DNA of 64,000 nucleotides, taken from Synaphobranchus kaupii. Its lineage: Eukaryota > Chordata > Actinopteri > Anguilliformes > Synaphobranchidae. Each line of letters begins with the position of its first letter. The stretch's first letter is position 1. Of the stretch, positions 56,740 through 64,000 are shown in pieces. The notes under the pieces were generated by a model. That model saw nothing but the letters and a program-made list of their open reading frames with translations. It was not told the origin of the DNA and made no database searches. The DNA lies in the NCBI GenBank assembly GCA_029718625.1, contig CM056378.1, forward strand, positions 66,239,027 to 66,303,026, in the 5' to 3' direction. A program made the translations under genes and the position numbers.

Positions 56740-57740
56740 CCTACATCCCTCTCTTGTAAGAATAGGTGCATGTACCCGCTAAAAACCTATTCTTACATCA
56801 CCAAATAGGAATCACATTACACATTTGAACATTGAAGATGCAATTACCTGCTAACAACAAAAACAACTGTCCAAATGGTTCACCAACCATTTTTAAAACA
56901 TTTAGTCCATGCCCAGTTTAATAGTCCCTTTGTGATCTGCTGGCCAGCAGATATATGGACACACGGACGTATGTCCCACGATGATCCAGTGTGGTGCGGA
57001 GAGATATCTCTATTAGACACTCTTTTTGTGTCGCTGCGGTTATGACACCCTGGTTCAGTCTCTGGGTATCTAGACTGACAAGGGACAAGAGATGCAGTGC
57101 ATGCAGTGCTTTTTCCATTAATGTTGCAATTGCGTGAGTGAAATGCAACCTACTCCACAGTGTCTCTACCAGTTCTGCACGGCGTGCGGGGGGCTCTGTC
57201 TCCTGTGACAGGAAGCTGGATGATCCACAGGTGGCAAAGTGCAGTCAGGACCTCTCTTCTGACGGGCAGGGAAGCGCCTCTTTCCCTGTCGGAATCCATT
57301 TTGGCTCTTTTAGCCTGGATCCAATTGGGTGGACCGCTGACGGCAGTTGCTTAGGCTAGCTTCCCGCGGCAGGGTGTGGGACCGGTTGCACTTGTTTGCA
57401 CTTGTGTCTGTGGGTGTCCTTTAGGGAATGGCAGGAGAAGACTGTGGGAGTTGAGGGCTTAGGCATTATCACTCACAGCAACATGTGAAGACCAGAACAA
57501 TTAATGATAGCACTGCATGTTATGACCACTGTCAGTTCATGCAGGGGAACCTTACGGACAGGGTTTACTGTCCACGGGATTGCCAGTCTAAATAATCACA
57601 TGAATAGGGCAGACTTGTCCAGAAGTGTCCAGGAACAGTATTTGGCGGGGCACCTACACTCTATAAAAGGGACTTAAACACAACATGGGCATGGTATTAG
57701 GTTAAAAGGTGGTGGTAGGGATGGGGGGGGGGGGGGGGGG
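56740..57740 (-). repeat. About 1-kb direct repeat, unit 1
   Basis: Collinear with 57825-58770 throughout: TCCCTCTCTTG with a hairpin, TTTAGTCCATGCCCAGTTTA, CAGTGTCTCTACCAGTTCTG, GTGCGGGGGGCTCTGTCTCC, GCTAGCTTCCCGCGGCAGGG, CCTTACGGACAGGGTTTACT, and a poly-G tract at the right end followed by (GA)n. On the minus strand 57354-57160 is open and collinear with the frame at 58408-58175 in unit 2. Confidence 0.85.
56756..56796. other. Hairpin in direct-repeat unit 1
   Basis: GTAAGAATAGG (56756-56766) pairs perfectly with CCTATTCTTAC (56786-56796) over 11 bp around a 19-nt loop. The counterpart in unit 2 has a different stem that still pairs. Confidence 0.85.
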
Positions 57741-57755
57741 ACAGAGAGAGGCCGA

Positions 57756-57799
<44 letters not shown>
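57722..57799. repeat. Poly-G and (GA)n tract between the direct repeats
   Basis: Eighteen or so G residues from 57723, then GA-rich DNA to 57799. A similar poly-G (58750-58766) closes unit 2. Confidence 0.92.
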
Positions 57800-57804
<5 letters not shown>

Positions 57805-57824
57805 TAAAAGACATTAGGCAACAT

Positions 57825-58770
57825 CCCGTCATTCCCTCTCTTGGAACGATAGGTGCATGCAGCTGCTACGAGCCTATCGTTCTATCATCATCATAACAAC
57901 CACACATTTGGACATTATATATATCATTATACAATGATAGCTGCATGAAAACAAGTGTCCTAATGGTTCACTAACCATCTTTAAAACAATTAGTCCATGT
58001 CCAGTTTAATAGTCCCATTGTGATGATCCGGTGTGGTGCAGACATTTTTTTTTTTTGTCACTGCTGTCATGGCACCTTGGTTCAGTCTCTTCCTTCTCCA
58101 GTATCAGGGTATCTGCATTGGCAAGGGAAGAGGTTCCCTGGACTTGCTTGGTTAACATGCAGTGCTTATTCCCCTTAATGTTGTAACTGTGTGAGTGAAA
58201 GGCAGCCTAATTCCACAGTGTCTCTACCAATTCTGCACAGCGTGCGGGGGGCTCTGTCTCCTGTGACAGGCAGCTGGACGATACACAGGCGGAAAAGTGC
58301 GGTCAAGACCTCTCTACTGACGGGCGGGGAAGCACCTCTTTCCATGTCGGAATCCGTTTTGGCTCCTTGAGCTCGGGTCCAGTTGGGTGGACTGCTGACG
58401 GCAGTCACTTAGGCTAGCTTCCCGCGGTAGGGTATGGGTCCGGTTGCACTTGTGCCTTTGGGGGTCCTTCGGGGAGTGGCAGGTGAAGACTGGGACTTGA
58501 GGGTTTAGGCCTTATCACTCACAGCAACATGTGAGGAGGGGAACACTGCATGTTATAAGCGCTTAGTCCATTCAGGGGAACCTTACGGACAGGACTTACC
58601 ATCCACAAGATTGCCAGTCCAAATAATCACCTGAATAGGGCAGACTTGTCCACAAGTGTCCAGGAACAGCATTGGAGGGGGCACCTACACTTTAGAAAAG
58701 GGACTTAAAAACATGGGCATTATGTTAAAAGGCGGGTGGTAGGGATGTGGGGGGGGGGGGGGGGGGCAGG
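57825..58770 (-). repeat. About 1-kb direct repeat, unit 2
   Basis: Same order of blocks as unit 1, with many substitutions and small indels, so the duplication is old. Unit 2 keeps a 77-codon minus-strand frame (58408-58175; motifs SREVLTALF, QLPVTGDRAPRTL, GRDTVE). The corresponding frame of unit 1 reads RREVLTALC, QLPVTGDRAPRTP, GRDTVE before a stop. Whether it is coding is not established. Confidence 0.85.
57843..57883. other. Covarying hairpin in direct-repeat unit 2
   Basis: GGAACGATAGG (57843-57853) pairs with CCTATCGTTCT (57873-57883) around a 19-nt loop: ten Watson-Crick pairs and one G-T. Relative to unit 1, three base pairs are changed on both sides (T-A to G-C, G-C to C-G, A-T to G-C). 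Confidence 0.85.
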
Positions 58771-58850
58771 GGCAGGCAGAGTGCCAGTTTTACCTCCTAG
58801 AACCCCAGTGTGGTTACTGGCAGTCCTTTGGCTGTGAAGGGCCACAGCGT

Positions 58851-59125
58851 TCAGCAAACCGGGATGACAGGCGGCATCCTGTCATCTTGCTTCTTCCGCA
58901 CGTGGATGCCCCTTAACCACGCCCGTCTCATCTCTGTCCAGGGGTCTATGCCAGTTTTGGCTTTGGTTCCCTCTCTGGGCAGCTGGGCTGATCGTCGCTC
59001 GTAGGCATCCAGTCCATCACTGCTCTCCGAACACTTCTGACGACGGAAAGGGGCTCTTGCACTCTCCCTGGATGACGTGTGTGTGTGCGAAGTTTGCAGG
59101 TGTGGCTCGGGGGTGGAGAGACAAG
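58851..59125 (-). other. Candidate downstream coding segment of the unknown gene
   Basis: Without an ATG of its own, the minus strand stays open from about 59125 to a TGA at 58851-58853. It encodes a basic, coding-looking stretch (APFRRQKCSESSDGLDAYER, REGTKAKTGIDPWTEMRRAW, HVRKKQDDRMPPVIPVC). It may be a later exon or shifted continuation of the unit at 59160-60529. An (AC)n at about 59070 adds uncertainty. No domain is recognised. Confidence 0.3.
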
Positions 59126-59159
59126 GGTGGGGGAAACTGTTGTGCTAAATTGGCTGCTT

Positions 59160-60529
59160 TCATCTTGCTTTGGAGTGCAAGACAAGACTCTGGCGGAGAC
59201 TTTGAGGGCCAGAGGAGTCGTAAAACGGCCGGGGGTTGGCTTCCTGCTCCGTTTCTCCCGGGGTCTCTTTACAGCTCTTTCGCAGAAGTCCCCCTATCTC
59301 CTCCATCACAGGAACTGTGGAAGTGGGAGAGTCCACAGAGCACACCCCTTCTGTCTGTGCAGCAGACAGAGGTTCCCCGCATTCAGCAGGAGGGGAAGCA
59401 GCAGGAGGGGAAGAAAAGTCCACAAGGGGTGGGGTGGGGTCCTCGGCCTGGGGGGACTGGTCTGTGGGGGCTGACTCCACCTGGTGGGGTGCGTAGACCT
59501 CTCCACCTGGCAGGGCTGGTGGGCCTGTAGAAGCCGGTTCCGCGTCCTGCGGTTCAACAGTCTCCTCACCAGGCTGGGCTGCTGTGTCTGCAGTAGCAGG
59601 TTCTGCCTCCAGGGGTTCGACGGTCTCCTCACCAGGCTGGGCTGCTGTGTCTGCAGTAGCAGGTTCTGCCTCCAGGGGTTTGACGGTCTCCTCACCAGGC
59701 TGGGCTGCTGTGTCTGCAGTAGCAGGTTCTGCCTCCAGGGGTTTGACGGTCTCCTCACCAGGCTGGGCTGCTGTGTCTGCAGTAGCAGGTTCTGCCTCCA
59801 GGGGTTCGACGGTCTCCTCACCTGGCTCACCTGAGAGGACTGAAGCAGCGGATTCCACGTCCTGTGGGGTCACATCCTCTGTGGTGGAGGCTGTGATACA
59901 AGACACAGAGCCGTTTCCCCCAAATTCCTCCAGTGAAGGGGGGTCACCAGGGGGGCGGCTACATTGGCTGTGGAGGTGACAAAATCCACAGAATTGTCCA
60001 AGCCTGAAGGGGGTGGGGATGAGTCATTGGAGAGTGGTGTATTGTCCTTGTGGGGGGTGGTGCCTGCGTTATGGCTGGAATGGCTCCATCCACTGCTCCT
60101 ATCAGCGCAGGCTGTACCGCCACAGAAGAAGACTGGTTTGGCAGTAACTTCTGACTGACATTGGTGCTTTTCCCAAGCCATTTTCCACATTTGGTTTACA
60201 TCCTCCCATGCCTGCTTTGACCACTGGAGGTACAGAAAATGTTGTCTTTTCTCTAGGTACAACCTTATCCCTTGGACAATCTTGCGCTTGGTTTCATCAC
60301 TATCTGGAGAAATCAGATAGTCCAAATACTCAGTCCGCAGGTTGTAAAGTGCCTCCTCCTTCAGCTGGTCCATTGCCTTGAGCTGTTCTGCAAATTTTGG
60401 GCACTGGACTATCAAATATTGCCATTCTGATAACATGAGATACCACTGCTGATCCAACCTTGACTGGCCAGGGAATGCTGGTAGGTCAGCAGTGGAGGGT
60501 AAATGAGGCATCTCTCTCACCACTAACAT
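59160..60529 (-). CDS. Unrecognised protein gene with 21-residue repeats, probable one-base frame shift
   Basis: I do not recognise this gene. The minus strand opens with ATG at 60529. Residues 1-130 look like a folded, helical, Trp/Tyr-rich domain (LDQQWYLMLSEWQYLIVQCP, MDQLKEEALYNLRTEYLDYL, SKQAWEDVNQMWKMAWEKH). A Ser/Pro-rich stretch follows. At a run of six C near 59947-59952 the frame appears to slip by one base: the first frame ends at 59870, while a second open frame carries on to 59160. That part contains about four copies of a 21-residue acidic repeat (PGEETVEPLEAEPATADTAA with Q) and a Pro/Glu/Ser-rich tail. Acidic repeats and the helical head suggest a scaffold or gag-like protein, but that is inference. 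It may belong with the repeats downstream and the AATAAA at 56292. Confidence 0.5.
59563..59825 (-). repeat. 63-bp coding minisatellite, about four units
   Basis: CTGGGCTGCTGTGTCTGCAG repeats every 63 bp, each unit encoding 21 residues on the minus strand. Units are nearly identical; the main difference is GGTTCGACG versus GGTTTGACG (Glu or Lys). A degenerate fifth unit lies at about 59500-59562. Confidence 0.92.
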
Positions 60530-60618
60530 GCTTAATTGGACAACGCATATTTCCTAGGAATCTTAGCCAGAAAGAAAACAATAGTACTACTAAGAAAGTA
60601 GCCTACCAAAGATTATTA

Positions 60619-62233
60619 GGGGTCCAAGCACGAAGTGCTGGAACCCTATTGTAATTGTTCCGATTATTATTAGGGGACCGTGCAGCGTAGCTGCAGGTAC
60701 CCTATTGTATCTGTTCAGATTTTTTTTTCTTTTTTTTTTTCTCCCCCCTTTCACCTAAAATTCCCGTGAGCTGGTTTGTCCTAGAATCACCACACTTGGC
60801 ACGCTTGTTGGGATTCCCAAACTCTTGGATCCTCTATATTATGACGCAGATTGAACACCTGGTGGCGCTGTAGTGCACGTGACAAAATTTTGACATTGAC
60901 ACGCCCACGCCCCGTTTCACCTAGAGTCACAAAATTTGGTATACATGTCCACTTGCTCATTCTGAACAAATTTGCCTCAAGAACCCATAAAGTCCGCCAT
61001 ATTGGATTTTTTGCTAATTATCATTTTTTGTAAAACGCTTAAAATGCTAGTGACAAAGAGCCAGATTTGGATCATAGAACTTTACTAATTTGGTAGGCGC
61101 CATCTTGAATTTGCCGACATTTTGGCTTAAATGTACTCATTTATTACTTCTTTGAGTTTTTCCTTAAGCGCTTGGCTGATTAGGATGAAACTTGCCAAAT
61201 AGTTAGAAGTTGTCATCATACAAGCTCTCACCAAATTTTGTGGCGATAGGCCAGTTGGTGGCGCTGTAGTGCACGTGTAAATATTGTGACATTGACACGC
61301 CCACTGCCGACGCCCCGTTTGACCTAGAGTCACAAAATGTGGGATAGAGGTCCATCTGCTCATGTTGAACAAATTTACCTCAAGGATCCATGAAGTCAGC
61401 CATATTTGATTTTCCGCTAATTTTTTGTAAAACACTTAAAATGCTACTCCTCCTACAAAATGCGGCCAATTTACATGAAACGAGGTACACAAACTCCTTA
61501 GACCATGCTTCATAAAAGTAATATACAGAATTTTCATATTTTTAAAGATGGCCGAATGATGAGCCAATGAATTTTCAATGGGCGTGACATATCACAAAAA
61601 TGCTAATAATTCCAAAAGCATTTCACAGAAAGTTATGAAACTTGGAAGGTCTTTTAAGAGTAACATCTGGACCTGACCTCTACAGTTTCAACCCAATCGA
61701 GCCACGTGGTGGCGCTATAGAGATCCAAATATAAGAAAATATTTAAAAATTCACTAAAAATCATTGACACGCCAACTGCCGACGCCCCATTTGATCTACA
61801 GTCACAAAATTTGGTGGATACATCCCGCTACTCCTGCCCAACAAATTTGCCTCAAGAAACCATGAAGTCTGCCATCTTCGATTTTCCGCTAATTAGCATT
61901 TTTTGTAAAACACTTCAAATGCTACTCCTCCTACAGAATTTGACCAATTTGCACCAAACCTGTTCAATGGACTCAACCCACTTCCCTACATACATGCTTT
62001 ACTTTACTAAGGCGTATGTCAAAAATTGGCCGAATGAGAAGCCAATGGATTTTGCATTGGGCGTGGCTTATTGCACAAATGCTAGTACTTCTAAAACTGT
62101 TTGATATAAAGTTCTGAAACTTGGTGGGTTGATTGAGAGTTAGATCAAGACTTGAGCCCTGCAGTTTTAACCCAATCAATCTGCGTGGTGGCACTAAAGA
62201 AATACAAATGTTGGGATGGCAGGTATGCCATCC
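60619..62233. repeat. Unclassified repeat with hairpins at both ends and internal tandem units
   Basis: The left end carries two hairpins (60619-60646 and 60673-60702) in a shared frame: AGGGG...stem...ACCCTATTGTA. The right end has GGATGGCA/TGCCATCC (62214-62233). Inside, a unit of roughly 400-480 bp repeats: GGTGGCGCTGTAG at about 60861 and 61258, GGTGGCGCTATAG at 61706 and GGTGGCACTAAAG at 62187. Each is followed by CATTGACACGCC, CACAAAATTTGG, AACAAATTTGCCTCAAG and TTTTTTGTAAAACACTT-like words. No reading frame is convincing. Confidence 0.7.
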
Positions 62234-62311
62234 GCTAAGTACACTATCTCTGCTTAACAGGCCGTCTACCTACTATACCACCTGTGAAAGTTTCTGTAGG
62301 TTAGTGGTTAA

Positions 62312-63789
62312 CCTCTTCCTACCGAGGGCAAAATAGGCCAAATTTTGCCTGTTTTCACTAGTGACAAACAAAGGTGGTTATCTCAAAAACTATAAATGGT
62401 ACAAATATGGTTCATGGCTTTTATTAAAGCAGACACCTGCAGTATTACGACTAAGCAGTGAGAACTCATAGAAATCCAGTTTTTGATACTTAACTACAAC
62501 AATTTATGTACAGTAAATATAAAAAAACTAAAAAACGGGTACCTACATTCAAGTTTAAGAATTTTTACCTGATGAGCTACAAATGCAATCAAGGAAATGA
62601 CTCCTCTATCTGATTCATCAATATGCTGCCTACCTCTGGTAACAATCTCTTGTCAATATCTCAAACCATTCAAATTTTACAGGGTTTTTTTCAGGTGAAC
62701 CTTTTTCGTTATCCAAATGGTGCCAAATGGTGCCAAATGGTGCCAAATGTGCCAAAAATGGCAATGTTCCAGAAAGGTCTCAATATGATTTATTTTTTAG
62801 GTTTTTACAATAAAATGAGATAATTTGTCAATATTGGCAATAAAAGTTCATTTTTAGACGTGTTCTTGGTGTTCTGCATATTACACAACTAACTACCCAA
62901 GGTTACAAAAAGCTGTCAAAACCCATGTAGCAGCACAGTGAATCTTGTGTATTTCACCAGAGCCCCATTAGCCAGAAATGAGTCCAGGAATGTGCAAACA
63001 GGTTTTCAAATGAATAATGGGAATAGTATGAAACTTCCCTACACATTAATGCTTGCCAGTCATGTCCTTTATTCTGTTGCCACCTCCTATGACAGGGACG
63101 TTGGGGTTGGGTTTTAGGAGGCAAAACTTTATACATGACAAACATATATCAACAATATACAAGTGCACTAAGGTGTACTACTAAAAGTGCAGTGGATAAA
63201 AAATCAAAAGTCCACCAGTTTCCTAGATAAAAAATAAAAACACCCCTGCTGTAACAAATAAAAAGATCCTTGCCTCTAATTGCTGAAGTTACCGTATTTA
63301 CACAAAGAAAGTACAAAATGGCAGGGTCCAAAAAGCTAAAAAAAATGAACTAAAAACAAAAAAAGGTAAAGGATCAAAACATCGGGGTGGAGGTTGAGGA
63401 GAGATTATTTAACCATTCATACAGAAGCCATTTAGACTACACATTCCCTCAGGAGAGCAATCTGCATCATTACAAATCCCACTAACCCTGTCCATGGAAT
63501 TGTCCACCATGTTGATATACCCATTAGTCCCCCTTATACAACAACAATCAACAATAATAATAATCAACAAGTACTCCCTCATGTTATCATGTTCTCTCCC
63601 TCATACCATGCATAAATTACCATTTTGTTTACCTGCACAGCCTTCTGTACTGCATACAGAACAATTTACTCAGGTGGAACAATGACTTTACTAAACACTT
63701 CCAGAAGCCATTTCACACTCAAAAAAATCGTTTTAGTAGCTCATCTCAGACACAAATAGATAGCTAGCTGCTTGTTACCTGTAATTTTG
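62312..63789 (+). mobile_element. piggyBac-like copy D, longer internal region, right end missing
   Basis: TTAA at 62308-62311 precedes CCTCTTCCTACCGAGGGC. The copy follows copy B to about 63000 (with GGTGCCAAATGGTGCCAAAT, a local triplication at 62720-62750). It then has several hundred bases that copies A and B lack before rejoining them at about 63545 (ATAATCAACAA). It is cut off by an L2 tail at 63792. It may preserve a less-deleted ancestral form. Confidence 0.75.
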
Positions 63790-63791
63790 CT

Positions 63792-64000
63792 TGCATTACA
63801 TTACATTTATTTAGCAGACGCTTTTATCCAAAGCGATGTACAGTAAGTGCGCACAGAGACATCAAGATCACTACAGAACAGACAAGGCAAAGCACATCCT
63901 TCGCATAATGTAGCAGCTATCCCTAGCAATGAACGTCGACTGTAGTTCACAGTAAGCTGTGGGCAAATCAGCAACACCACACTTCCATTCCTAATACTCG
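63792..64000 (-). mobile_element. L2-type LINE 3' end (continues beyond window)
   Basis: On the minus strand the 3' end reads TTGGATAAAAGCGTCTGCTA followed by AATAAATGTAATGTAATG repeats. The adjoining 200 bp match 43906-44100 (AAAGCACATCCTTCGCATAA, TAGCAGCTATCCCTAG, TAGTTCACAGTAAGCTGTGG). The body of the LINE lies to the right, outside the window. Confidence 0.8.

Noticed and set aside
58946..59185. Minus-strand 79-codon frame as a separate gene
   Set aside because: Starts inside the preceding frame and crosses an (AC)n tract; better treated as a possible continuation of the unknown unit.
59057..59979. Plus-strand frames of 116-157 codons
   Set aside because: Shadows of the minus-strand repeat protein; the 63-bp unit is open on both strands.

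Overview
This window reads as gene-poor nuclear DNA from a teleost fish. The signs are tRNA-derived SINEs, L2 tails with the TGGATAAAAGCGTCTGC signature, Sleeping-Beauty-type Tc1 ends, Ty3/gypsy chromovirus fragments, hAT, piggyBac-type and Harbinger-type elements, many simple repeats, and no bacterial gene organisation. The species cannot be fixed from the sequence alone.

Only one host gene can be supported firmly: the last two coding exons, on the + strand, of an L3MBTL-family (lethal(3)malignant brain tumor-like) Polycomb-type gene. Exon 15780-15842 holds the first half of the C-terminal SAM domain. Exon 38735-38869 holds the second half and the stop codon. The two join in phase, so 15843-38734 is one intron of 22,892 bp, and nearly everything in it is transposon-derived.

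Layout. 1-12.4 kb: a piggyBac-like non-autonomous element inserted in another copy of itself, several SINEs, a LINE tail, a (CA)n tract and a hAT element with an 8-bp target duplication carrying a second hAT-like element. 12.4-14.5 kb: a minisatellite-rich LTR-like repeat abutting the last exon of a decayed DDE integrase-core gene. 15.8-38.9 kb: the L3MBTL intron, with an L1 relic split by a 2-kb DNA transposon and by an L2/satellite block, two internally deleted gypsy chromoviruses, two terminal-inverted-repeat elements back to back, and a Tc1-derived palindromic element that received both a piggyBac-like and a Harbinger-like insertion. 39-47 kb: SINE-like repeats, a (TC)n tract, a second Tc1-derived palindrome broken by a hAT element with a transposase relic, an internally deleted L2, and GC-rich palindrome boxes on a 445-bp spacing. 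47.4-54.7 kb: a large palindromic repeat containing a SINE, a 431-bp TTAA-flanked element and an exactly 5,000-bp L1 with 10-bp target duplications. 54.8-56.3 kb: L2 and Tc1-like transposase fragments. 56.3-60.6 kb: an unrecognised minus-strand coding unit with 63-bp coding repeats, followed by two 1-kb direct repeats that each preserve a hairpin through compensatory base changes. 60.6-62.2 kb: an unclassified repeat with hairpins at both ends. 62.3-64 kb: another piggyBac-like copy ending in an L2 tail.

Because insertions are nested, relative ages can be read by comparing filled with empty copies inside the window. The most unusual material is at 56.3-62.2 kb, where two unrelated-looking repeat families both show hairpins whose stems differ in sequence but stay paired.
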